Position numbers and translations under genes: made by a program
Shown here: piece after piece, positions 33,926-44,559 of the stretch
Position numbering within the stretch: position 1 is the first letter of the stretch
How the letters are laid out: every line of letters begins with the position of its first letter
Assembly (NCBI GenBank): GCA_947561585.1
Contig: CANNZV010001060.1
Coordinates: 1 to 64,000 of the forward strand
DNA length: 64,000 bases
Origin: Caprella mutica
Lineage: Eukaryota; Arthropoda; Malacostraca; Amphipoda; Caprellidae
Direction: 5' to 3'
Notes under the pieces: generated by a model
Databases searched by the model: none
Told to the model about the DNA's origin: nothing
What the model saw: only the letters and a program-made list of their open reading frames with translations

Positions 33926-34618
33926 AAGGTGAGCGAAACTTTGTGGCGTTGGAAGGTCGAATCTCTGGGGTTTGACACCCCCTCCCCCCTCCCCTAAATT
34001 CAGTTGCCGTTACTTTTTATGGTTAGTTACCGACACAGTGTACCTTGACTATAAATTTAGCACTCTCCTAAAGTTATAGGCAATAGTTAACTTTATAGGT
34101 ATTTTAAAACAGGTTGTAGGTACCATGTTTTGGTACTAGGGGTAGAATATGAATTATCGATCACATACAGTCATACAGCGAAATTAATATTCCTAAATCA
34201 AAAAGATATATTAGTTAGTATATATCGAAATGTCTTGATTTTAGAATATATATTTAATGATGTTTATTTAGTAACAAATATTTTCTTCTTCAGTTTATTA
34301 ATTATAAATTATAAGAAAAAAGTTATTGCTAGTTTTTTTTGATTATTTGATAGATTGGTATTCTGATAAAATAGCACCCCTTGCTGCCCCGTGTGCCGAC
34401 CAAATCCTCCAAGGAGGGAAGTGGGAATTGTTTTTAACTTCCCCCGGGAGGCTGCTTGTCCACTGAGACGATAAAACACCGGCTGGGGGTTTAAAAAGAG
34501 ACACACTGGGGGGTATCTTGAGAAAAGAAACACACTGGAGAGATTTAGTGCTATACTTTTTAACGCTGAAATGCCTTCATTGTTTTTAGTCATTAGGGAT
34601 ACATCAATCTTAAGAAAG
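33926..34618. other. Gene-free stretch
   Basis: A GC-richer segment at 34375-34540 has no recognisable homology. The reverse frame through it (34309-34815) joins the next repeat and is not credible. Confidence 0.35.
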
Positions 34619-34806
34619 GACTGGGGGTATCCAAATGATATGGGGGGTATCCAAATGATATGGGGGGTATCCAAATGATATGGGGGGTATCCAAATGATA
34701 TGGGGGTATCCAAATGATATGGGGGGTATCCAAATGATATGGGGGGTATCCAAATGATATGGGGGTATCCAAATGATATGGGGGGTATCCAAATGATATG
34801 GGGGAG
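34619..34806. repeat. 20/21-bp minisatellite (about nine units)
   Basis: Unit GGGGGGTATCCAAATGATAT, with the G run alternating between five and six. The reverse strand reads as HIIWIPP repeats in shifting frames. Confidence 0.9.
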
Positions 34807-34961
34807 CATGAACATTATACGGGGTGTTCTTAGTTTACAACAGCTACCTAGATGAAAATAAATATATGATGCCTTACAAGCCTATTTTAATCTTGTAGAT
34901 CGTATTAGTCACTGAAACTGAGCTTGAAAACTGTTTTTGCAGAGCCATATATAAGGGGAAG

Positions 34962-35034
34962 GGTATATTGTGCATTATCGTACAGTACCACAACCAAAGA
35001 TATGGAACTCTTCGATAATTCGGAACTTACCCTA
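34962..35034. mobile_element. Family C foldback MITE, minimal copy
   Basis: Left AGGGTATATTGTGCATTATC then GTACAGTACCAC; right TATGGAACTCTTCGATAATT then CGGAACTTACCC. The core is absent. Confidence 0.55.
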
Positions 35035-35154
35035 ATTATAATATCGTTGTAAGAGAGAGATTACATGTAATGTATAAGTAGCAAAAAATATATATCCATC
35101 TTCACTAATCGTTTAACTCATTTAAAATCATAGACGAATATAATGAACAAGTTT

Positions 35155-35470
35155 CTGTTTTCCCAATTTTTGTTTTCATTTGATTTTGGGTATTTCCGGG
35201 TTTTCTTTATTTTAATTTTTCTTGACTTTCTTTTCCAGTTTTTCTGTTTACCTGAATTTTCACATTTTTCTATTATTCGGTTTTCGGATTTTCCAGATTT
35301 TTGCTCTATTATTAAATTACAGATTATCGGGTTTTCCAGATATTTTTCGATTTTCCGGGTTTTTCTTGATTTTCGCTTTTACTGGATTTTCGGTTTTCCA
35401 GATTTTTTCTGATTTTCGTTTTTTGGATTTTCAACTTTTCGAATTCTCAATTTTTCTGTATTTTCAGATA
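35155..35470 (+). repeat. T-rich low-complexity sequence
   Basis: Degenerate GATTTTCGGGTTTTCC-type units of about 10-15 bp. Phe/Ile-rich open frames here are by-products. Confidence 0.7.
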
Positions 35471-35745
35471 TTAATAAAATTTACTTGAAGTGTGACAGAC
35501 AGACAGACAAATTGAGATAAGGGAACTATTTATGAGCCCGGTGATAAGAAATTATTCAACAAGCTTCATTAAATTAAAGTTTTAACGATTTACAGTCTTG
35601 CCACGAAAAAATCTCTAAAATGAAATATTAATCTCTCCACACTTCTTTTTGTTAATTTTAACCATTTACCTCTTTACAGATCCACTGAAGTGTTCCACCC
35701 CACTGACCAGATCCACACCCATACGGTATAACCCCCCCCCCCCTC

Positions 35746-38700
35746 ATGATGATGAAGGAGAAGAAGAAGGATAAGGAGAAGCAGCCCAGGGGGTTGGCCT
35801 GGTGCAAAACAATGCTCTACACCTTCAACTTCGTGTTCCTAGTGAGTGATAAGGGCCGTACACACGTAGATTTTTTAAGTCTTTCCACCAGACTTTTTGC
35901 TAAGCTCCTCCTACTTTTTCCACAAGAAAATGAGAAATAACGATATAATTATTTATTATAGTTGGTATCCATGATACCTACAGGTATCATGGATACCAAC
36001 TAATAATTATACGATTTATATCTCTTTTTCTTATATTCTCGTGAAAAAAGTAGGAGGAGCTTAGCAAAATGTCTATTTGAAAGACTTAAAAAAAACCTAA
36101 GTGTGTACGGCCCTATAGAGTGTTTCAAAAGAAACTGATTTTGTTTTCGGTCAGAGTATACAGAAAAGTGACATCAACTATCATTATTTTTCAATTGACT
36201 GGTTATTGTAGAGCTGTATCCCTGGTGATACACGGAAAATTGCACAAGAAAATAGCCAGGCGAATTATTACCGGTCGAAAAATTTCCAGTCACTTTTTGA
36301 AACATTATTTTGTTCAGAACACTTTATGATTTGTTCTAAAAAAACGAACATGTATTTCTGAATCTCTCTCTCAATTGACACCTTTTTCCATGTGTTTCAG
36401 ATCACAGGTCTGATCGTGCTGAGTATATCAGTGTTTGCTGCAACAGAACTCCATAAGTACATGCTCATGTCACCAGATTTCGCAGCCACTGGTCCGTACA
36501 TAGGCATAGGGCTTGGCTCTTTCATGGTACTGCTGGGGCTGCTAGCTTGTTGCTGTGGGGCTACCGAGCAGCCCATTCTGCTCAAAGTGGTAGGGATTTA
36601 TGTTTTTTTTTTCAAGAGAATTTAGTATTTGTAGATAAATTGAGTGGTGAAGGATCTATCCGACTTTAAATTAACGGATATATCAATCAATCAGTCCTTA
36701 AATCAAGTAATGGCTTTCTGGTGGTAGATAGATGGTTTACCATGAAATGATTAAGAACACCGTTTAAAATGCTGGATTGGGTCCTTACCCTATTTTCTCA
36801 CTGGAAAACTTTCATGGAGTTGTTGTTCTATATTCATAGTTTTTTTTTCTTTCTGCATATCTGCTGTTTCTAAGTCCCTCGTATCTAATTCCTTATTCTC
36901 ATCCCAATTAATTCCTTTGAATTTTGAAAAAGATAACAAATTCCTTGTCCAATAACTAATTGTTTGCTGACAGTTCGGGGCGTTCGTTCTGGCTGACATG
37001 GTCACCCTGGTGGCTGCTGGCGTTTCTATCTGGCGGTTCAGAAGGCAGGTGCTGGACAGCTACAAAGATGGTCTCATTAAAGCTTTTACTGACTACGGAC
37101 GCACGAGGGAAACGACCAGAGCAGTGGACAACCTACAGATGTCGGTATGTGAATATTTTTTGGGGTTTTAAATCTTTTGAAGCTGTATAGCTTCGTAGTA
37201 ATTTTTCAAGTTAAACTCAGCTTCTTTTTAACCTTGCTTGAAATTTCCTCTTGCTACAAGAGTTATGGAAGAAATTGGTTATTGCGTGTTTTATGTGTTC
37301 ATCAATAAATCCTCATCCTTAATTAAGAACCACTTTTCGTACAAAAACTACGAACATCGATTTAATCGTAGAAGCACGTCACAGTAGTCGGAAAGTTGGA
37401 GTTAACATTGTTCATCAACCAATCTGACCCTTAGGGGCCGTACACACGTAGGGTTTTTTAAGTCTTTCCACCAGACTTTTTGCTAAGCTCCTCCTACTTT
37501 TTCCACGAGAATATAAGAAAAAAAAACGATATAATAATTAACAATTATATAGTTTTTTCTTATATTCTCGTGGAAAAAGTAGGAGGAGCTTGACTTAAAA
37601 ACCCTTCGTGTGTACGACCCTTTAGAAATGTCTGTTTGGCCTACAATGACTTTCCGAGTACTGTGATGTTACAGTAGTTCAAAATCTCAACAATTCAAAT
37701 TATAAGCATTTTGAACTCCTCATTATTCAAAATACCTAATCTTCATCATTTATAATGATAATAGTTCAAAATCGAAAATTCTATTAATTAAAGCAAATTG
37801 AGTAAAAGATGAATCCAACAATTTAAGATTTGTGAGTAAAGGGTTTACACTCTCAATGGTAGATATATCCTATACTCGATATGACAAAGAAAATTCTCAA
37901 ATTAGTAGATATTTCATTACCCTTCCTTCAATCTCTAATTGAAAATTAGCGTTTCTTAAATAATATGCGTATCTGAATATTCTCCATCAGTTGGGATGTT
38001 GTGGCATCAACAACTCCAGTGATTGGGTGGACATGCCCTTCGGACAGAGGAACAAACCCCCTTTCCCCCCCTCGTGCTGCAGTACCAGGAGTACCTCCTT
38101 GTGCGTCCTTTACGAAAAGGTAACTACAGAAAGATTCAATATATTACAAAGTATCTCTAACTTAGGCCCCCGGCACACTAGCGTCTTTTTGACGTCAGTC
38201 AGATTAACGCTAGCCGCTAAAATACCATTAACTCTTATTGTATGTGGGCACACATGCGTCTGTTAGACGCACGTTTAAAAGAGTTAAAAACGGACAATTG
38301 CTGACGCAAGAAAAAGACGTTGCGTCAAAAAGACGCTCATGTATGCATCTTTTTGTTAGTTACGTATAAAGTTCACACTGAATTTGAATATGTGAAGCGA
38401 TAATAGTAAGTCTGTATCAGTGATACAGAATTATATTACGTATCTTAGATACAGTATTGATGGTATTTGATTTCAGACACATTTATTCGTTGATGGAAAT
38501 GTATTTTATGTTACTGATATGAACGATCTTCGTAATTAAATAGGTGAAATATAATTTTGTAGAGGTACAAAAACGATATATTTTAATAGATGTAACATCT
38601 TTATATAACATCAAGAAATTCATAATTTTTAAAAAATATTTCATTTCACAGGGCTGCTACCTAACTGTTGCCAACTTCTTGGAGGATAAAACCTTTCCTT

Positions 38701-38937
38701 TCTTCGTGGTGGGAATGGTTTTCATTGGCATTTTCGTGAGTTCATATTTGATTGGACACTCTGGTTGTTATTCTATTAACTCTGTAATTTTTTTTTTTTA
38801 ATCGAATATATGATCTTACAGGACCCAATTGTCTATATATTATCATATTAATTCCTTTCTTATATCAGGTAATCGGTGTGATGGTGTCTATGTGTCTCAG
38901 CAAATGCATCACTTCCAACAAACTGAAAATTCTATGA
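35746..38937 (+). CDS. Tetraspanin (TM4SF) membrane protein
   Basis: Six coding exons, all joined in phase 0: 35746-35841, 36401-36589, 36974-37144, 37991-38119, 38652-38735 and 38869-38937, giving 245 residues. A likely 5' UTR acceptor (TCTTTACAG) lies at 35680. TM1 spans the exon 1/2 junction (FNFVFL, ITGLIVLSISVF); TM2 is GIGLGSFMVLLGLLACCCG; TM3 is FVLADMVTLVAAGVSIW; TM4 is FFVVGMVFIGIF plus VIGVMVSMCL. The large extracellular loop has the hallmark CCG (residues 155-157), PPSCC (178-182), Cys190 and GC (196-197), six cysteines for three disulfides. The N-terminus is lysine-rich and cytosolic. Tetraspanins organise membrane microdomains and partner proteins. Introns 1, 3 and 4 carry foldback elements. 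After the TGA the same frame stays open for 766 codons (next entry). Confidence 0.93.
35852..36114. mobile_element. Harbinger/Tourist-like MITE, copy 2 of family B, in tetraspanin intron 1
   Basis: Ends AGGGCCGTACACACGTAG and GTGTGTACGGCCCT are flanked by ATA on both sides (35849-35851, 36115-36117). The full core is present: TTGGTATCCATGATACCTAC then AGGTATCATGGATACCAA. It lies ten bases after the exon 1 border. Confidence 0.92.
37434..37621. mobile_element. Harbinger/Tourist-like MITE, copy 3 of family B, in tetraspanin intron 3
   Basis: GGGGCCGTACACACGTAGGG at the left and GTGTGTACGACCCT at the right, flanked by TTA on both sides. It has ATAAGAAAAAAAAACGATAT but lacks the GGTATC core. The AGCAAAAAGTCTGGTGGAAA segment of the right arm is deleted. 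Confidence 0.9.
38163..38345. mobile_element. Foldback element with AGCGTCTTTTTGACG arms, in tetraspanin intron 4
   Basis: GGCCCCCGGCACACTAGCGT then CTTTTTGACGTCA at the left; CGTTGCGTCAAAAAGACGCT on the right. Includes a perfect TGACGTCA at 38190-38197. The outermost part of the right arm is degraded. Confidence 0.65.
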
Positions 38938-41238
38938 GGGCACGCCAAACCTGAGCCCCCCAAACCAAGGTTTGCTGCTCCAGCACCCATCATACGGACC
39001 CTGCCTCGAACAACAGGGGGAGCTGCATCACAAGATCAGCAGCAACTTCTCGGACCATCAAATCAAGGGACCCTCAGAAGTGCCAGGACTGTACGTACGC
39101 CGACTTCAACCCTCAATCGAGGAACAGGGGGATCGGCAACGCTTGAAAGACCCCGCCCCACTGGGGGCTCTGACAAAACAGTATCCATCATCAAGCCTAC
39201 ACCGGATGAAGTGCAACAACCTGAACAATCAACGCTGCCTAGACTATCAAGCGTGCACCAACAACACTACCATGAACACAAGCACGAGTACCGACATGAC
39301 CACGAGCATGACCCTGAAGAACACCAGAAAGAACGCACCACTCAATCAGCTACAGGCACAGCTGTTAGGAGAACCAAGCAGCAACCAGGGGGAACCTCTT
39401 CGACCGGTCAGAAAAGCGCCTCCGCCACCAACACAGCACTCAGGTCAGACAGGGGCAAGAGACAAGCAACCGGTGGAGGCATCCCAACTTCAGCTTCCAG
39501 TTCAGATCTCAAAGGATCTGCTGCCAGAGAAGATGTTACCAGAGAAAGGGCAGGAACCATTGGTACAAAACACTCGTCGGGAGAGAACAAAAGATCGTCA
39601 GAGCAAAAATCCGAAGCTAAAGCGGAGGAACGAGGAGTGGGGAGAAGTAGATCACCCCAACCGCAAGAGGAATTCAAACATGAACGAAAGGCAGAGGATG
39701 ATTTTAAGCCCCTTCCACCAGAGCCAAAACTGCCTCCCAAGCCTGCAAAAGAAGCCAAGCATCAATCTGCGAAACAACCAGAGCACAAGCGATCTGCTAG
39801 CGACTATCACCACCACCGACAACCTGGAGATGGTGACACGACCGCTACCACTACCAAGCAGCACAGTGCCCGAAGTGAGGACCAAACAACCAGGCACACC
39901 CCTTCTGACTACAATAAACCGGTCGTACCAAAACATTCCAATGAGCACGTGCAGCAACGTACTAAGCAACATAACGCACATGAATACACCGTTAAGCAAC
40001 AAGAGTACGGAGAGCGATACGAGTCAAAGAATGCAAATGATTACCCCATCCAATACCCAACAAGAGACACAAAGCAATACAACTATGAAAGCAAACCAAG
40101 TTACGAACAGCAACGAGACGAATTTGCTGCCACATATGAACAAAGATCAGCAACCTACAATCCTAGAACAGCTTCCTGTGAGGCTAAACCCAGTTATCAG
40201 CAAAAGTATTCAACTCTTGAATACCCAAAGCCTCAAGAACCTAAGCATGTTACCTACGAATACAAACCACCACGACCAGAGCACAAGCCAACCACCGACT
40301 ACAGAGTGGATAACTACCAAGTTCAGCCAAGCTACGACTATAAGTACAACCACAGTGGTATGGTCGACTACAAACAACAGTATAAACAGTACAGCGCCCA
40401 GCAGAACAAACAATCATACAAGCATCAGCAGCCTCCATCATATCAGCAACAACAGCAATACAACACCGGATATCACCAACAACAGTCAGACCTCGTCTCG
40501 TCTCACAGATACAATCCTCCAGCGAACCAACAATCCTACACTGGTTACTCAGTCACCCCCAAATCTCGCTCTCACCACACCTTCAACCAAGCAGAAGCCT
40601 CCGACATGGTGCACGCTTCCCAGGACCAGAGGGGATACGGTAGGTCCTATTCTACGTCTCACACCCAGCCGGTTCCACCACCGCGCCCAACAGCCCCTCA
40701 TCCAACCTCAGCCGGCAATAACCGTCCGGGCACCACTGTTGTCATCACGGCAACCAATCCATACGCCTCGTACACACCAAATGCCGGTGGCTCCGGGCCC
40801 GCCGCCCCTTCTGCCGGACCTCATTCCAGTGGAGTTCGATCGTCTAACGTTACGCACTCCTATGACTACGGTCATGCCGATCCCTATCATCAGGGCACCA
40901 CCGCACATCACACCGGTGTGGCAGCAGCCTACTCCACTCACACCCTACCAGCTTACAATGGGCGGGGCGAGCCTCCATCGTTCTACGCATACGACAACGG
41001 GGGCCAACAGTACACAAGCCACACTTACCAACCTCCATCGGGTAAATCCAACCACTCGTCATCTCGTGGGCACTACACTTCTCAATCAACAGGCCAGGGG
41101 CAACACCATGCCACGATAGGACGTTCTCTGTCGGGAGGGATGCGTACGGCGCAGCGTCATCAGACCTCTGGTCAGCACCACAGTACAGGAAGTGGATCTG
41201 GTAGACCTGTACACCCAGAGACTAGCTTCCATGTGTAG
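38938..41238 (+). CDS. Candidate stop-readthrough extension of the tetraspanin (766 codons)
   Basis: The codon after the tetraspanin TGA (38935-38937) starts GHAKPEPPKPRFAAPAPII and stays open in the same frame until TAG at 41236-41238. The predicted peptide is disordered: rich in Pro, Gln, Ser, His, Lys and Tyr, with many (S/T)Y(D/E)(Y/Q)K-like tyrosine units, a QQQQQ run and PPPRP motifs that could bind SH3 domains. No intron is visible. A second frame (38972-41119) is also open for 715 codons because the region is A/C-rich, so openness alone is weak evidence; being in frame with the tetraspanin and protein-like composition favour this frame. It could be true readthrough, a recent nonsense change, an assembly error or a separately spliced exon. 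Confidence 0.55.
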   Translation, partial: GHAKPEPPKPRFAAPAPIIRTLPRTTGGAASQDQQQLLGPSNQGTLRSARTVRTPTSTLNRGTGGSATLERPRPTGGSDKTVSIIKPTPDEVQQPEQSTLPRLSSVHQQHYHEHKHEYRHDHEHDPEEHQKERTTQSATGTAVRRTKQQPGGTSSTGQKSASATNTALRSDRGKRQATGGGIPTSASSSDLKGSAAREDVTRERAGTIGTKHSSGENKRSSEQKSEAKAEERGVGRSRSPQPQEEFKHERKAEDDFKPLPPEPKLPPKPAKEAKHQSAKQPEHKRSASDYHHHRQPGDGDTTATTTKQHSARSEDQTTRHTPSDYNKPVVPKHSNEHVQQRTKQHNAHEYTVKQQEYGERYESKNANDYPIQYPTRDTKQYNYESKPSYEQQRDEFAATYEQRSATYNPRTASCEAKPSYQQKYSTLEYPKPQEPKHVTYEYKPPRPEHKPTTDYRVDNYQVQPSYDYKYNHSGMVDYKQQYKQYSAQQNKQSYKHQQPPSYQQQQQYNTGYHQQQSDLVSSHRYNPPANQQSYTGYSVTPKSRSHHTFNQAEASDMVHASQDQRGYGRSYSTSHTQPVPPPRPTAPHPTSAGNNRPGTTVVITATNPYASYTPNAGGSGPAAPSAGPHSSGVRSSNVTHSYDYGHADPYHQGTTAHHTGVAAAYSTHTLPAYNGRGEPPSFYAYDNGGQQYTSHTYQPPSGKSNHSSSRGHYTSQSTGQGQHHATIGRSLSGGMRTAQRHQTSGQHHSTGSGSGRPVHPETSFHV

Positions 41239-42700
41239 TATGAGACAGGAATCTTGTAAATTAATAGATAATATCAAATGAAGTAGTTATTGTGAAATAC
41301 GCGAAATTGTTGTTTAAAGAATATCATGGTTTGCTACTTGAAATATACAGGTACTAAGTTTCAATTCTTTATAGCTGAAGTACAAAAATATATAAAAAAA
41401 AGTCTCAATTCTTGGTGAGAATGAACCGAATGTAAAAGAGTTGGAAATATTACCTGTCCTTTCATTGGGTATATATGGAACGCTCCTCTGCATAGTTTGA
41501 AGCAATAATTTGAGTGGGAGACCCGTGGTGACAATAGAAACGAATGTAGGATCTAAATTTAGGACTGCTCAATAACATTCTGTAGAAATGCTTCGTAGGA
41601 AAGTTGTTTTGCATCAAAATATTTAGGCAAGATTCTCTAAATATGCTTTGCTTGACGAGAAAGAATATCATTATTTCTGAATTTCATTTATTAACTGTAA
41701 TGAATCAGTGATGAAATGGATGCCATTCCCAGTTATTGAATTCAAAGTCAAAACCCTGTTCTGCGTCTGTTGCAAAAGCTGCCTATAGAAAAGGTATTTC
41801 CTGTTTTGTAGTTCTTCTATTAAGCTAAATATTGTGTGTAGCTTAGAGCGTGATTGCATCATTTCTCAAATTAGTTTAGATGGTTTGTGTGAGCCTGTAA
41901 AGTGTTAGTAGCTACATCATGAGTGTAAATAGCCGAGGCAACTAGCCTTTGCCCTAAAATATTAAATGTTCACTGCCACTTTTTCTGAAAATGATATGAC
42001 CGTATAGAAATATCGTTTAATTCATTGTAAATAGCAATTATTTATCACTTGATTTCAGCAGGCTGGATTTTAGAAATCAGATAATTTATTAGTCTTTAAA
42101 AACTCTACTTTAGACGCTATTTACTATAAATTATATCGTTCACTTATTTCCAATCGTTCACTTTTCAATCCAATATAGCTAGTATTGGATAATTTGACCC
42201 CATCATTGACTTTAAGTCACTAGGTATCGTGTATATAGATATTTCAGTTATCGGTTCGTTGAATTTTTCAACACTTTCCGAAAAGATAAAATATCCAAGA
42301 TGAACTTCTTCTCTCATAGTTATAAGATAACTTTATAATTAAACTTCTATGCACTCTCACCTCCTAGAGTTAAATTAGTCTTTGCCTCAAAATTTTCTAC
42401 GTAGTTGCTACATTTCAAAGAAAACGGATGTAGATTCCGCACACATTGTCGTAAAACTGATGAGTGCATGTCTTTTTTTGGATGAATTTTGTACATTTGG
42501 AGTAAATGTTAGAGAAGCTGTTGCTTAGTAAACGTTGTCACCTGCACATACAGAATTAGATTAGATATTGTGAGCCAATAGCGGCTGTGGTAGGTATCAT
42601 TTAACCAAATGTTACTTAGTTACTAGGTTTCGGATGTAAGTAGTTATTGCAACTAATCAAAGAAGATTATTGAACAAGGGGTATCACAGTTAATTCCAAG
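41239..42700. other. Presumed tetraspanin 3' UTR and gene-free stretch
   Basis: No further exon is supported on either strand. Short reverse open frames at 41314-41862 lack domain or splice support. No compelling poly(A) signal was assigned. Confidence 0.4.
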
Positions 42701-42709
42701 TCAGCATAA

Positions 42710-43195
42710 AACAACCAAACAAGTGACTGTTGTCAAAGAACCAATGGTAGGTCTCTTACGTATGCTTAGCCAATCAGCTGCTAGAACACTTAGCCAATCA
42801 AAAGATATAATCTTGTGTGAAAAATAGTATCGAGCCAATGAGGAAACTCGTTTTACAAATGCCAATCACGTGTATGTTAAGATGAAAGCCAATCTCATGA
42901 TTGCTGAGCGAGTGCCATTCATGTGAGAGTTATAATAAACGTCAATCACTTCAGTACTTCAATTAGAGTCAATCACGCGAGCGTTAAAACAAGCCCCAAT
43001 CACGGACAGTGTAATGAGAACCAATCACGCGCGGGCTATAACAAGCACCAATCACGAGAGGGATATAGCAAGCGCCAATCCGTCAATCTTGTAACAAGCA
43101 CCAATCACACGAGTGCTGTAATGATAGCCAATCACTCAGTGCTAGGCTGAAAGTCAATCACAGACCAGATCACTCGACAGCCAATGAAGGCTTTG
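42710..43195 (+). repeat. Degenerate CCAAT-box array
   Basis: About sixteen units spaced roughly 22-35 bp carry CCAATCA or a close variant, often as GCCAATCACG or ACCAATCACG. Thirteen keep an exact CCAAT in the same orientation, and three read TCAATCAC. CCAATCA is the classical NF-Y site, so this is either a diverged minisatellite or a dense transcription-factor platform. It lies between the tetraspanin and a cluster of foldback elements. Confidence 0.75.
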
Positions 43196-43648
43196 TAAAA
43201 TGTTTCGTCATCTCTTGTGAATATGTACCTAAACATTCAAATGGAAATAACTTTTGTCCAATAATGATGCTCTAAGATCGCACTACAATTTTATAAATAG
43301 TGTACAAAAGGGATAGCGAATAAACTGTTATCAATTTGAATATATTTATCAAGTCCTCTTTATTATGATAATGAAGTTATTAAATATAGATTAGAGGTTA
43401 TAAATGCTATATACTTATATATATATTTATTAAACTGAAATATTTATTATCATGTTAGTGTAGCAATAAGGGAATAGAGTTAAACTCTTTATCAGTTTCT
43501 TAATGTAAATACACGCAATGTAACCTTTTCTGTTGCGCACTAACTGAAAAATATATAATAATCCATTCTCACTCTACCATCTCATTTTTGTTTATAAACT
43601 TGTTCAAAGATTTAATTGAATACAGTTCTAAAATAACGTTCAACTTAC
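43196..43648. other. Gene-free AT-rich stretch
   Basis: Nothing recognised beyond simple AT-rich sequence. Confidence 0.35.
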
Positions 43649-43827
43649 TAGGGTAAATAAGGAATTATCGGTCAGTTTCACATCTTCGGTCATATAAGAA
43701 AAAAACGATATTTTAATTGTTATTTTATTTTAATTGGTATCCATGATACCTGCAGGTAACATGGATACCTATCATACCTTACATGACCGAAGATGTGAAA
43801 CTGACCGATAATTCTTAATTTACCCTA
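43649..43827. mobile_element. Family C foldback MITE with full core
   Basis: TAGGGTAAATAAGGAATTAT then CGGTCAG and ATCTTCGGTCATATAAG; the right end is CTGACCGATAATTCTTAATT then TACCCTA. TA flanks both ends. It contains ATAAGAAAAAAACGATATTT and TTGGTATCCATGATACCTGC, the same core as family B. Confidence 0.92.
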
Positions 43828-43972
43828 ATTACTACCATATGCTTGTAACTTGGATAAATTAAACGATAGGGGCCTCTGATTGGTCAGTGATTATTTACAG
43901 GTCGTGCGCGGGCACCTCAGTAGGTTTCTACTTTACAGAATGATATCTGTCGGAAGTTTGGAACCAATCTCT

Positions 43973-44227
43973 TAGTCCCCTTTCACACGCGCGTTTTTTT
44001 TCCTGTCGCAGAAAAAAATTGTGTATGAAAAAACGCTAGGACTGAATAAACGTATGTGTTTTGTATGTCCGCTTACATTGGCGGCTTTTCCAACAAGAAT
44101 TCAGCATGAAAAAGCGCCCGATCTAAGCGGACATACATAACACATACGTTTATTCAGTCGTAGCGTTATTTCATGCACAATTTGCTTCGCTGCGGCATGA
44201 GAAAAACGCCCGTGTGAACGGGTCCTA
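43973..44227. mobile_element. Foldback MITE with CACACGCGCGTTTTT ends
   Basis: GTCCCCTTTCACACGCGCGT at the left and ACGCCCGTGTGAACGGGTCC at the right. The interior is also mirrored: GAATAAACGTATGTGTT with CATACGTTTATTC and GTATGTCCGCTTA with TAAGCGGACATAC. Confidence 0.85.
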
Positions 44228-44295
44228 GATAAAAAATACAGTTGTAGTAATTTATCCAATGTTCTTCTGCATGTTCTCTATTGAACAATTTTTAC

Positions 44296-44559
44296 GTAAA
44301 ACTCCTGAGTTTTGAAGTATTGGTTACTTCATAACTCAGAACCACTTCATAACTCATGGGCACTGATAGTTTTCTATGATTAAAATCTTGGAGGAAACTG
44401 CGGTTTTTGAGGGATAACAGGACGAAATTCATGCCGTATATCGTTTTCTATAATTTACACATAGAAAATACTTCATAACTCAGGTGCATTTCATAACTCA
44501 GGTGCATTTCATAACTCAGGTCCTTCATAACGAAGAACTTCATAACTCAGGAGTTTTAC
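44296..44559. mobile_element. Foldback MITE with AAAACTCCTGAGTT ends
   Basis: GTAAAACTCCTGAGTTTTGA at the left is mirrored by TAACTCAGGAGTTTTAC at the right. Several internal CTTCATAACTCAG copies occur in the same orientation as the right end, three of them in tandem near 44491-44522. The ends are compatible with a TA target. Confidence 0.8.

Noticed and set aside
34309..34815. Reverse 168-codon frame with HIIWIPP repeats
   Set aside because: Reads through a 20/21-bp minisatellite and unrelated flank; no domain.
38972..41119. 715-codon frame as the main protein of this stretch
   Set aside because: It is offset from the tetraspanin frame, has Asn/Thr-rich composition typical of a shifted frame, and ends earlier; the frame contiguous with the tetraspanin is preferred. 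Dual coding is kept only as a low-weight finding.
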